From Pseudomonadota bacterium (GTDB lineage: Bacteria > Pseudomonadota > Gammaproteobacteria > Burkholderiales > Burkholderiaceae_B), in the NCBI GenBank assembly GCA_023422555.1, contig JAFAGQ010000162.1, forward strand, positions 1 through 22,571: DNA of 22,571 nt, read 5' to 3'. Under the pieces are notes generated by a model. The model worked only from the letters and a program-made list of their open reading frames with translations, did no database searches and was not told where the DNA came from. Of this stretch, positions 8,665 through 15,493 are shown piece after piece. Position 1 is the stretch's first letter. Each line of letters begins with the position of its first letter. A program made the translations under genes and the position numbers.

Positions 8665-8710
8665 GTTGCGTTGGCCGGAAAATGAATCGGAAAGAATGAA
8701 TAGAAAGGGG

Positions 8711-8850
8711 TGACGAAATGATTAAAGGGCGACGAATTTAAAGTGCGGCGAAATTAAAGCGCGACCTGATTGAAGGCGACTTAAAAACATGCGACTTAAA
8801 TAAAGCGACGAAATAATGACAATAAAATGCGACGAAATAGTGACAATGCA
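8711..8850. repeat. Degenerate short tandem repeat tract, CGAC-headed units of about 15 nt
   Basis: The tract between the MFS gene and the CoA-transferase gene contains a recurring core NCGAC/TGAC followed by an A/T-rich half such as GAAATTAAA or TTAAATAAA. Cores start near 8711, 8730, 8746, 8762, 8777, 8792, 8806, 8817, 8830 and 8841, mostly 14-16 bases apart at first and then 11-13. The last part includes a cleaner 24-nt duplication: GCGACGAAATA(A/G)TGACAAT at 8805 and again at 8829, with one mismatch in 19. No gene is supported in it. It lies upstream of the MFS start, so it may affect that promoter. Confidence 0.7.
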
Positions 8851-8914
8851 GGAAACACGGCCCAAAGACTGCCAGGCGGACCGGAAGATAACACCGATTC
8901 CTGGCTTTGGTCTT

Positions 8915-10399
8915 TCAGTCGCCCAGCCAGGACGGATCGTCGCTGCCCCAGAGTCCGCCGATCTGCGAAAAACTGGCATGGCGATCAATCGCAAAGGCAG
9001 GACGCGATTGTATAACGTTTCCGGAGGGACCGGACTGCCTTACCTGCCAGTCTGACACATCCTGAAGGACTTCTGCCTGTTCCCTGGCCTGGCCCTGAGC
9101 CAGTAACCAGTTTGCTGTGGACAGAAGATGCGCCTGAACGCGCCAGGTGCCACCCTGTTCGCGGCGCCATTTGAGGGCGCGCAGAATGCCGGCAGCAAGC
9201 AGATAGCCTGTGGCGTGGTCCAGCGCCTGTGCCGGCATGGCGCCCGGTGTTTTGCCGTCTTTGGATTCAAGGACACCAATGCCTGTGGCCGCCTGGACAA
9301 TACTGTCAAAGCCGCGTCGCGCGCCCCAGGGGCCTTCAAACGTCCAGGCCGAGAGCGTAGCGTGAATCAGATGAGGATATGTCGCTGCCAGCGAATCACT
9401 GTCCAGTCCGAATGCAGACAGTGCCTGTGGTCGGTACCCAGTCACCAGCACGTCGGCGGTGGCCAGCAATTCGTGCAGTCGATGCAGCGCTTCAGGCTCG
9501 CGCAGATCAAGCAGCGCAGAACGTTTGTCCGCCCCGGTGTCCACATGCTGCACCGGCAGTTCCGGCATGGACGGGTTATCCACACGCAGCACATCACAAC
9601 CCAAATAGGCCAGGGTGCGGGTGGCTACCGGTCCGGCAATCACCCGGGTCAGATCCAGAACGCGGAAACGACCCGTCGGTGCCGCTTGAGGAGTCGGCGT
9701 CTCTGGCCGGATGTTGTCGATACTCAGCAACGGCACGCGCGCTGCAGCTTTCGCCTGGTCCGTATCGCGCCACTCCTTGCTGTCGCGTACCTTCACGGCA
9801 ATGCCCCCTGCCGCCGTCACAGCAGTTTCAACATCAGCCGCGTCCCAGGATTTCAGCACCTGCGCCAGTTCTTCGCGTGAACTGTCGTCAGGCAGACCCA
9901 GGGTTTCAAGCAGGCGCTGTCGGTGATGTGGATAGTTTCCATGTAAACGAACCCAGCCATCCCTCGTTGGAAAAAATCCCGAGTGTGATTTGAAGACCGC
10001 TGCACGCTCGCCATCGATGGTCTGCAGCTGGTCGTTGCGAAAGGCGACCGAAACCTGTGCAGGGTCAACCTGCGCCAGTTGCGCATCGCGCAAATCTGCG
10101 GCCGACAACGCTGCCGCGGCGACCGCGCCACAAGCCAGCTCATTGACCTGCAGGTGAGAAGGCAGAAAGTTACCCGGTGCAAGTTGCAAATGCGACTGCA
10201 CATAGTCGGGCGTGAGCTTCAGTATCGGCAGAAGATCAGTGAGCAGACGATTGGAAATGACAGACTCCTCATCTGCGGGTGTTTTACGTTCTGGCGTTCT
10301 GGCTGCCGGCGTATACTCTGTGGACGTTTTGTTTGCAGGCGTATTCTTTGGCGGCGTATTCTGTGTTGCGGACGATTCCTCTGCAGACGTATTTGTCAT
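8915..10399 (-). CDS. CaiB/BaiF family III CoA-transferase, apparently permuted domain order
   Basis: The 494-residue protein opens with a low-complexity pentad repeat (residues 5-44). Residues 50-230 resemble the C-terminal part of a family III CoA-transferase, with FFPTRDGWVRLHGNYPHHRQRLLETLGL and a late AAGGIAVKVRDSKEW. The classic N-terminal signature RFRVLDLTRVIAGPVATRTLAYLGCDVLRV appears only at 245-273. It is followed by GADKRSALLDLREPE, GYRPQALSAFGLD, GFDSIVQAATG and LDHATGYLLAAGILRAL, where D394 aligns with the catalytic aspartate of formyl-CoA transferase. Such enzymes move CoA between carboxylic acids. The substrate is unknown. The start codon overlaps the nitroreductase stop as ATGA, implying translational coupling. 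Confidence 0.85.
   Translation of the reverse strand: MTNTSAEESSATQNTPPKNTPANKTSTEYTPAARTPERKTPADEESVISNRLLTDLLPILKLTPDYVQSHLQLAPGNFLPSHLQVNELACGAVAAAALSAADLRDAQLAQVDPAQVSVAFRNDQLQTIDGERAAVFKSHSGFFPTRDGWVRLHGNYPHHRQRLLETLGLPDDSSREELAQVLKSWDAADVETAVTAAGGIAVKVRDSKEWRDTDQAKAAARVPLLSIDNIRPETPTPQAAPTGRFRVLDLTRVIAGPVATRTLAYLGCDVLRVDNPSMPELPVQHVDTGADKRSALLDLREPEALHRLHELLATADVLVTGYRPQALSAFGLDSDSLAATYPHLIHATLSAWTFEGPWGARRGFDSIVQAATGIGVLESKDGKTPGAMPAQALDHATGYLLAAGILRALKWRREQGGTWRVQAHLLSTANWLLAQGQAREQAEVLQDVSDWQVRQSGPSGNVIQSRPAFAIDRHASFSQIGGLWGSDDPSWLGD
10268..10387 (-). repeat. In-frame 15-nt minisatellite encoding TPxxx pentads
   Basis: Codons 5-44 of the CoA-transferase fall into eight five-residue units: SAEES, SATQN, TPPKN, TPANK, TSTEY, TPAAR, TPERK, TPADE. 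At the DNA level the unit is 15 nt with a recurring CGTATTCT-like core (plus strand). The same core reappears beyond the start codon near 10407, inside the end of the nitroreductase gene. Because the unit is a multiple of three, gain or loss of copies would keep the frame. Confidence 0.75.
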
Positions 10400-11199
10400 G
10401 ATGCCTCTCCGTCGGTTCGCGTATTATCTTCCTTCCGTGCGTCGTCATCGCTCCGCAGGTTGTCATCCTTTTCTGTGCCTTGCTTGCTCTGCACTTTCCC
10501 ATTGAACTGATCATGGAAAACCGTGAACTCCTCAATAGGCATGCGCGTCGTATGCAACTGATTGGCCGGATGCGCAGTGTCTTCATAGCCCAGTGAAATG
10601 CCACAGGCGATGATTTCATTGTCAGGAATCGAGAGGTGGCTTCGCACAATCGCCGGATAATTACTCAACGCGGCTTGTGGGCAGGTGTGCAAACCCAGTC
10701 CTCGCGCTGCAATCATAATGGACTGAATGAACATGCCCAGATCCATCCAGCTGCCCGTTTCCAGATCATTTTCAAGTGTGATGAAAAGGACAACAGGCGC
10801 ATCGAAGAACGCGTAATTGCGACCGTGCTGACGCTTCATTCCCGCCTTGTCTTCACGTGTAATACCAAGCATGTGGTACAGACCCCAGCCGGTTTCGCGA
10901 CGCCGCGCCAGATAAGGCTCGCGCCACTTTAAGGGATAGTATTGATATTCGCGCGTTTCCGGCTCGCCATTATCGTGTGCAGTGCATAAGGCTTCAGATA
11001 GCGCATTTCGGGACGCCCCGGACACTACATGCACTTTCCAGGGCTGAATATTACTGCCGCTGGGCGCACGCGCTGCGGCATGCAGAATTCTGCGGATGTC
11101 GTGTTCACTCACTGAATCAGGAAGAAAACCTCGCACACTCTTGCGAGTCAGGATGGCATCAAGGATAGCATTGTCTTGCAGGGGGTCTCGGCTGTTCAT
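10396..11199 (-). CDS. Nitroreductase family protein (FMN-dependent oxidoreductase)
   Basis: A 267-residue flavoprotein of the nitroreductase superfamily. The N-terminal segment ILTRKSVRGFLPD followed by AARAPSGSNIQPWKVHVV holds the FMN-binding Arg and Ser residues. The middle contains ETGSWMDLGMFIQSIMIAARGLGLHTCPQAAL, and the C-terminal part has IIACGISLGYED, all classic NfsB/NfnB-like landmarks. It probably reduces nitroaromatics or quinones with NAD(P)H. The domain ends near residue 230. The last 35 or so residues are a hydrophilic, charged, low-complexity tail (KQGTEKDDNLRSDDDARKED) unusual for the family, adjoining the repeat in the next gene. It shares an ATGA overlap with the CoA-transferase. 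A palindrome sits 28 bases upstream of the start. Confidence 0.92.
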   Translation of the reverse strand: MNSRDPLQDNAILDAILTRKSVRGFLPDSVSEHDIRRILHAAARAPSGSNIQPWKVHVVSGASRNALSEALCTAHDNGEPETREYQYYPLKWREPYLARRRETGWGLYHMLGITREDKAGMKRQHGRNYAFFDAPVVLFITLENDLETGSWMDLGMFIQSIMIAARGLGLHTCPQAALSNYPAIVRSHLSIPDNEIIACGISLGYEDTAHPANQLHTTRMPIEEFTVFHDQFNGKVQSKQGTEKDDNLRSDDDARKEDNTRTDGEAS

Positions 11200-11226
11200 A
11201 GGCGCTCATCAGGATGTTGCGCGATC

Positions 11227-11240
11227 ATGTCAGTTGACAT
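11227..11240. promoter_or_regulatory. Palindrome upstream of the nitroreductase operon (candidate operator)
   Basis: ATGTCA-GT-TGACAT is a perfect inverted repeat with 6-bp arms and a 2-bp spacer. It lies 28-41 bases before the nitroreductase ATG on the minus strand, where a promoter would be expected. No regulator gene is adjacent to the pair, so the binding protein is unknown. Confidence 0.45.
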
Positions 11241-11363
11241 AAATGCTGCGCGCTGTTGCATACCGGCAGAACTCCATTCCGGCAGTTTCACTTTACCATT
11301 TTTATCCACCCTTGCGACACTCTGTCTCCTCGTGTTGCAGGGGTGGCTTTTCATTCGTGTATA

Positions 11364-12068
11364 TCAAGGATAAGGAAGGTCAAAAAGCAGCAATTCTGCC
11401 TGATCGCCATTTTCGATGGTCACCGTTGATTCATCGGTCACTTTCAGTGCATCGCCGGCTGTCAGCGACTGGCCGTTAACGGTCACAGTGCCCCTGGCAA
11501 TATGAACATAGGCTGCGCGCCCGGCTGCAAGGGTGTGCGTCAGCGCTGGATCGCCATCAAGAATACTGGCATAAATGCGAGCGTTCTGGTGAATCAGAAC
11601 AGAACCTTCGGCCCCGTCTGGTGAGGCGATCAGACGCAGGCGGCCCTTTTTCTCTGAGGGTTCGAACCGCTTTTCCTCATAGCCCGGCGCGATGCCAGCT
11701 CTGTCTGGTTCAATCCAGATTTGCAGAAAATGCACTTGCTGATCGCTCGAAGCGTTGTACTCGCTATGCATGACACCCGTTCCTGCACTCATGCGCTGTA
11801 CGTCGCCATAGCCTATTGCCGAACCATTACCCATACTGTCGGAGTGTGCAAGCTGACCTTCAAGCACATATGAAATAATTTCCATGTCCCGGTGACCGTG
11901 CTTGCCAAAACCCCGGCCAGGCTGGACCCGGTCTTCGTTAATGACAAGCAGGGGACCAAAGCCGATGTGGTCCGCGTCGTAATAATCTCCAAAGGAAAAG
12001 GAGTGACGCGAACTGAGCCATCCATGTTCAGCCACGCCCCGGTCTTCGTTTTTCCTGATTTCAAGCAT
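11364..12068 (-). CDS. Pirin family protein (YhhW-like, quercetinase-type bicupin)
   Basis: The 234-residue protein is a pirin with two cupin domains, N-terminal about 1-125 and C-terminal about 140-234. The metal ligands of E. coli YhhW are present at identical positions: H57 and H59 in GKHGHRDMEII, and H101 and E103 in MHSEYN. The first strand region RHSFSFGDYYD and MSAGTGVMHSE are family signatures. YhhW and human pirin have quercetin 2,3-dioxygenase activity in vitro. The physiological substrate is uncertain, and a redox or stress role is often proposed. The gene is divergent from a LysR regulator, with 110 bases between, a layout that often means the regulator controls it. Confidence 0.93.
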   Translation of the reverse strand: MLEIRKNEDRGVAEHGWLSSRHSFSFGDYYDADHIGFGPLLVINEDRVQPGRGFGKHGHRDMEIISYVLEGQLAHSDSMGNGSAIGYGDVQRMSAGTGVMHSEYNASSDQQVHFLQIWIEPDRAGIAPGYEEKRFEPSEKKGRLRLIASPDGAEGSVLIHQNARIYASILDGDPALTHTLAAGRAAYVHIARGTVTVNGQSLTAGDALKVTDESTVTIENGDQAELLLFDLPYP

Positions 12069-12178
12069 GATATTTGGTCCTGTATAAGGTGATATCTCTA
12101 TTGTATGGGGTATATTACTGCTTCAGTAGATCGAGTTTCGGAACTCTCATTCCTCAATCTGGAACGATTACATTTGTC
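12069..12178. promoter_or_regulatory. Divergent promoter region, pirin gene / LysR regulator
   Basis: These 110 bases must hold both promoters. Near the pirin side an approximately symmetric element is centred on GATATC (12091-12096): AAGGTGATATCTCT, flanked by ATA and TAT. It is a plausible LysR-type site, though not a strict T-N11-A match. Nearer the regulator there is GGAA-N6-TTCC (12140-12153). Neither regulator ATG nor pirin ATG has a strong ribosome binding site. Confidence 0.45.
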
Positions 12179-13099
12179 ATGACACTCAACGCAAACGACC
12201 TGATTCTTTTCGCCCAGGTCATGGAAGCCGGAAGCTTTTCTGCGGCGGCTGATCGTATCGGTCTGCCCAAATCCACGCTGTCGCGCCGCATCAGCGGACT
12301 GGAAGCGGAACTGGGCGAGCGGCTAATCACGCGCAGCACGCGCAAGCTGCTTATCACCGACTTCGGTCGGGAAGTACTGGAGCATGCAACCAGACTGGTC
12401 GATGAAACAGAAAGCACGGTGGCGTTTGCCCTGAACCGGCAGACCACGCCTCAGGGCGTATTGCGTGTGTCATTTCCACCGGATTTTTTTGAACATGCGC
12501 TTGCCGAGTTTCTGCCTCGGTTTTCAAAGAAACATCCAAAAGTGCGACTGGAACTGGATTTATCGGCCAGACGGGTGGATCTGCTCGCAGAACGATTTGA
12601 TGTTGCGATACGCGTCGCGGGAGTGCTGCCCGATGACAATTCGCTGGTGGCGCGTCCCCTGATGACACTTGTGAATTCACTTTATGCCAGTCCTTCTTAT
12701 ATAAGCAGGCATGGAGAGCCGAAACGTCCGGAAGAGCTCAAGCAGCATAGAGGCTTGTTGTTGCTCAATAGCTCGGGCGATATTCGCAACTGGCGTCTGA
12801 GTCAGGATGAGCATTATTGGGAGGGCAAGCCCGGTTGCCTGTTCAGCTCCAATTCACTGGGACTGCAGCGAACCATGGCGCTTAACGGCATGGGTATATC
12901 AGGCCTGCCCGACTCCATGGCAAGACCCAACATTCTTGACGGCACGCTGGTCCCGGTTTTGCCAGGGTGGTATTTGCCACAGGCCACGGTCTGGTGTGTA
13001 ACGCCGGGCAGACGACTGCTTTCACCGGCAACGCGCGCATTTATTGACGTCTTTGGTGAAGTCATGCGAGAAGAAGTCGAAGCGCTGAAGCAACTGTGA
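12179..13099 (+). CDS. LysR family transcriptional regulator
   Basis: A 306-residue regulator. Residues 1-62 form the winged helix-turn-helix: MTLNANDLILFAQVMEAGSF, then AAADRIGLPKSTLSRRISGLEAELG and RLITRSTRKLLITDFG. The recognition helix KSTLSRRISGLE is clear. Residues 90-300 form the two-lobed effector-binding domain, with GVLRVSFPPDF and DVAIRVAGVLPDDNSLVARPL, typical of the CrgA/DsdC-like subgroup that includes many repressors of nearby enzymes. The ATG at 12179 matches the family N-terminus; the frame extends upstream to 12074 without homology. It is transcribed away from the pirin gene and is its most likely regulator. The effector is unknown. Confidence 0.92.
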   Translation: MTLNANDLILFAQVMEAGSFSAAADRIGLPKSTLSRRISGLEAELGERLITRSTRKLLITDFGREVLEHATRLVDETESTVAFALNRQTTPQGVLRVSFPPDFFEHALAEFLPRFSKKHPKVRLELDLSARRVDLLAERFDVAIRVAGVLPDDNSLVARPLMTLVNSLYASPSYISRHGEPKRPEELKQHRGLLLLNSSGDIRNWRLSQDEHYWEGKPGCLFSSNSLGLQRTMALNGMGISGLPDSMARPNILDGTLVPVLPGWYLPQATVWCVTPGRRLLSPATRAFIDVFGEVMREEVEALKQL

Positions 13100-13130
13100 G
13101 CCGGCGCTGATTGATCCAATGGAGAGCGCC

Positions 13131-13161
13131 AAAAAAAACACCGCCCCGGGAAAGGGCGGTG
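13131..13161 (-). terminator. Intrinsic terminator for the small secreted-protein gene
   Basis: Read on the minus strand, an 8-bp stem CACCGCCC/GGGCGGTG (arms at 13154-13161 and 13139-13146) with a 7-base loop is followed by eight T (13131-13138). The T-run is on the minus-strand side only, so it ends transcription arriving from the gene at 13302-13565. It also sits 31 bases after the LysR stop. Confidence 0.88.
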
Positions 13162-13275
13162 AACGAGGTAGGTCTGATATTTCAGGTGCAATCCTTGGGG
13201 GATGCACAGAATATATGGCCTGAATGGAATACAGGGTCTGCAAAGAATATGAAAACTCACCAGAACCTGTGTGGA

Positions 13276-13294
13276 CGCCGAAGCATGTTCGGCG
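13276..13294 (-). other. Hairpin just after the small secreted-protein gene
   Basis: CGCCGAA (13276-13282) and TTCGGCG (13288-13294) form a perfect 7-bp stem around a 5-base loop. It starts 7 bases beyond the stop codon and has no T-run. Together with the distal terminator it leaves an unusually long 3' untranslated segment of about 140-170 bases. Confidence 0.55.
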
Positions 13295-13301
13295 ACCAGA
13301 A

Positions 13302-13565
13302 TTAGTTCAGATATTCATCTACAGGATGCTGCTGGTTATAGGCAGCCAGTTCACGCTGGACTTCATTGCGGTTTTCTGTGCTTTCGCTGCGAACGCGTGG
13401 ATAAGCAGAGTCGCGAACACCAGACTGATCAACAACCAGATTTTGCTGAACGGGGCTGACAGCGTGTTCGACATTAGGGTAATTGTTGTCGGAAACTTCC
13501 GCTGCGCTTGCGGCACCTGCAACAAAAGCGGCGCCAAAGATAAGAGATGCAAGTACTTTTTTCAT
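13302..13565 (-). CDS. Small secreted DUF4148-like protein
   Basis: An 87-residue protein with a Sec signal peptide (MKKVLASLIFGAAFVAGAASA, cleavage after residue 21). The mature part is about 66 residues, hydrophilic, without cysteines, and ends in ENRNEVQRELAAYNQQHP. The R-x-E-V-x-x-E-L pattern is the hallmark of DUF4148, a family of short periplasmic or secreted proteins abundant in Burkholderiales. The match is weaker in the first part of the mature chain. Function is unknown. A ribosome binding site GGAG is present 10 bases before the ATG. The gene is alone, with its own terminator and a long AT-rich upstream region carrying two palindromes. Confidence 0.8.
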   Translation of the reverse strand: MKKVLASLIFGAAFVAGAASAAEVSDNNYPNVEHAVSPVQQNLVVDQSGVRDSAYPRVRSESTENRNEVQRELAAYNQQHPVDEYLN

Positions 13566-13696
13566 GATAATTTAACTCCAAAAATGATCGGATGAAATCC
13601 GCGTCAAAGTGTCTTTGGAAGGCACATCGCTGGTTTCAGTGAAGTCATTATGAACTTTTGGAGATCGATGAAAAATAGCTATTACAGAAATATGAA

Positions 13697-13710
13697 TTCC
13701 ATAAATGGAA
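13697..13710. promoter_or_regulatory. Palindrome TTCCA-N4-TGGAA, copy 1
   Basis: TTCCA-TAAA-TGGAA is a perfect 5-bp-arm inverted repeat, 132 bases before the ATG of the small secreted-protein gene. An identical-arm copy lies 51 bp further upstream. Confidence 0.5.
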
Positions 13711-13747
13711 CAATAAGTTGATATTTACCTTAATAATTTTTATCTAA

Positions 13748-13761
13748 TTCCATATTTGGAA
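13748..13761. promoter_or_regulatory. Palindrome TTCCA-N4-TGGAA, copy 2
   Basis: TTCCA-TATT-TGGAA has the same arms and spacer length as the copy at 13697-13710. The centre-to-centre distance is 51 bp, close to five helical turns, so both would face the same side of the DNA. Confidence 0.5.
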
Positions 13762-14014
13762 TAAACTATCACATATTTAGTTTGTATTTGGTCAAAATCG
13801 ATTTTTATTCAGATTCAAGGGCTTACCTGCGACTTTGGGTAAACCCGTAGGTGGTCAGATCCTAACTGTGCACGAGAATCCCGATAATTTTGGCCACACC
13901 AGGCCGTTTTTTTCTTATGACGCATACTAATAACAGGTCAGATATACCGTGCGCAATGCAATAAAGAATGGGGAGTTCAATGTTCCAGTTTGCGACGGCC
14001 ATGCAGAGACTGGC

Positions 14015-14034
14015 AACCACATATGTGGTTTTTT
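14015..14034 (+). terminator. Terminator-like palindrome with T-run
   Basis: AACCACATATGTGGTT (14015-14030) is fully self-complementary. With the next bases it gives six T in a row on the plus strand. It resembles an intrinsic terminator facing plus, but no supported plus-strand gene ends there, so its role is open. Confidence 0.4.
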
Positions 14035-14062
14035 CTCATACTTCGTTCATCCATCTTTCCTC

Positions 14063-14092
14063 GGCCAGCGACCAAATCTGTGGTCACTGGCC
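14063..14092 (-). terminator. Strong hairpin at the 3' end of the sau operon
   Basis: GGCCAGCGACCA (14063-14074) and TGGTCACTGGCC (14081-14092) pair over 12 positions with one mismatch or wobble, around loop AATCTG. It lies 20 bases past the sauU stop. No T-run follows on the minus strand, so it may stabilise the mRNA end or act as a Rho-linked block rather than as a classical terminator. Confidence 0.55.
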
Positions 14093-14112
14093 AGAGGGTT
14101 TTGCGATTGCTG

Positions 14113-15447
14113 TCAGCGTTTGTGGCCGGCAGTCAGTCCCATCGCGAAGGCGGGAGCGCGGCCGGTTTTTTTAACCGGTATGTTGCGAGGTCGGCTGGCA
14201 CTTTCGGCTATCGTGCGTGTGGGATCAATTTTCAACGCCGCGATCGCCCCGATAAGCAGCAGCGCTGCGGAAATAAGAAAGGGCAGCGTGTAGTTTCCTG
14301 TCGTCTGGATCAGGAAGCCGAATACCACGGGTGAAATAGCGCCGGCCAGACCAAAGCCGGAATTCATCATACCCCCCGCAGTACCCGCATATTTGCCAGC
14401 GATGTCCATGGGCAGGCTCCACAAAACGGGATTGGTGAGTTCCAGAAAAAAGAAGCAGGCAGAAATCAGCACAATGGCAATGAGCGGATCACGAATGAAA
14501 ATCATGGGCATGATGCAGACAAAAGCCAGGAACAGACCCAGTGATAGCACGGTAACCCGGGCAAAGCGCAGACGGCCGGTACGGATAAACAGTTTGTCTG
14601 AAATGACGCCACCAAGCGTGTCACCAATCACGCCGGCAAGCAGCGGCAGGGTTGTGAACAGAGCCATGGCCTTCAGATCGAAGCCGCGGTCATCTTTCAG
14701 ATAGGAAGGCAGCCAGGTGAGGAAAACCCATAATGACCAGCCGTAACAGAAATCCACAAACGTCACCAGCCACATTTTGCTGATCATGTCTTTCCACGGC
14801 GTCTTTCCGACCGCCTTGTTCTTGCGGGCAGGTTCTCCGATTTCCTCTAGTTCGGCAGCCGTGATGGTTTTGTGTTCATGCGGCGTATCGGTGAAGAACA
14901 GCAGGTAGGCAAGCGTCCAGACCAGACTTAGAGCTCCCAGCACGATAAACGCTTCACGCCAGCCCCAATAATAAACAATGGCCAGAACGATGGGCGGCGT
15001 AATTGCCCCGCCCAGACGCGAGAAGCTATGAGTAATACCCTGAGCAAAGCCTCTCGAGGATTTGGGCATCCAGGATGTCATCGCGCGGGTTGCCGTGGGA
15101 AAAGCGCCGCCTTCGCCAAGTCCCAGCAGCACGCGCATGATGACAAGTGCAATTAATCCACCAACAAAGCCGGTCAGCAGTGTGGCAAGGCCCCAGATCA
15201 GCGACAGCAACAGCAGTATTTTCTTGGGCCCGAATCTGTCAGCCAGCCATCCGCCCAGTATCTGCATGACCAGATACGGATAGGCGAATGCCGAAAATAT
15301 GAATCCCAGTTCGGTGGGCGAGAGATTGAACTCCTTGGCGATGAAGGGTGCGGCGACTGCGATATTGACGCGATCCACATATGCAATAAAGTACATTGCG
15401 CAGAGCAGGCCCAATACCATATGTCTGGTTTTTATATTCCTGATCAT
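14113..15447 (-). CDS. sauU: MFS transporter, probable sulfoacetate uptake permease
   Basis: A 444-residue inner-membrane protein with twelve predicted helices, of the anion:cation symporter (ACS) branch of the MFS. The first helix reads LGLLCAMYFIAYVDRVNIAVAAPFI, the R-x-N-I-type signature of the GudP/ExuT/phthalate group. Motif A is GGWLADRFGPKKILL, and the helix 4-5 region reads RVLLGLGEGGAFPTATRAMTSW. It follows sauT by 46 bases, with a GGAGA ribosome binding site. In C. necator the last gene of sauSTU is an MFS permease proposed to import sulfoacetate, and the gene order here is the same. The protein is firmly an organic-anion porter; the sulfoacetate assignment rests on context. Confidence 0.84.
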   Translation of the reverse strand: MIRNIKTRHMVLGLLCAMYFIAYVDRVNIAVAAPFIAKEFNLSPTELGFIFSAFAYPYLVMQILGGWLADRFGPKKILLLLSLIWGLATLLTGFVGGLIALVIMRVLLGLGEGGAFPTATRAMTSWMPKSSRGFAQGITHSFSRLGGAITPPIVLAIVYYWGWREAFIVLGALSLVWTLAYLLFFTDTPHEHKTITAAELEEIGEPARKNKAVGKTPWKDMISKMWLVTFVDFCYGWSLWVFLTWLPSYLKDDRGFDLKAMALFTTLPLLAGVIGDTLGGVISDKLFIRTGRLRFARVTVLSLGLFLAFVCIMPMIFIRDPLIAIVLISACFFFLELTNPVLWSLPMDIAGKYAGTAGGMMNSGFGLAGAISPVVFGFLIQTTGNYTLPFLISAALLLIGAIAALKIDPTRTIAESASRPRNIPVKKTGRAPAFAMGLTAGHKR

Positions 15448-15493
15448 GTTGTCTCCTGATTGGTTAAATCATGCTTGTAAATTTCAGCGGTGT

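Larger units (their letters stand above)
13566..14112. other. Gene-poor, AT-rich intergenic region
   Basis: About 547 bases between the small secreted-protein gene and sauU. The first half (about 13670-13810) is clearly more AT-rich than the rest of the window. It contains two palindromes listed separately, a small CGGAT-GAA-ATCCG hairpin (13589-13601) close to the start of the secreted-protein gene, and a weak GGCC-N6-GGCC element followed by seven T near 13892-13913. The second half carries two stronger hairpins (14015-14034, 14063-14092). An ATG at 13980 with GGGGAG in front opens a 64-codon frame running into the end of sauU, which I do not believe is a gene. Confidence 0.6.

Noticed and set aside
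13853..13943. Two copies of GGTCAGAT about 83 bases apart, looking like target-site duplications
   Set aside because: Eight bases is short, the enclosed segment of about 75 bases has no inverted ends or transposase remnant, and chance is a sufficient explanation.
13980..14174. 64-codon plus-strand frame with GGGGAG before its ATG
   Set aside because: It overlaps the end of sauU, runs through two hairpins, and its translation shows no family features. The ribosome binding site resemblance is probably chance.
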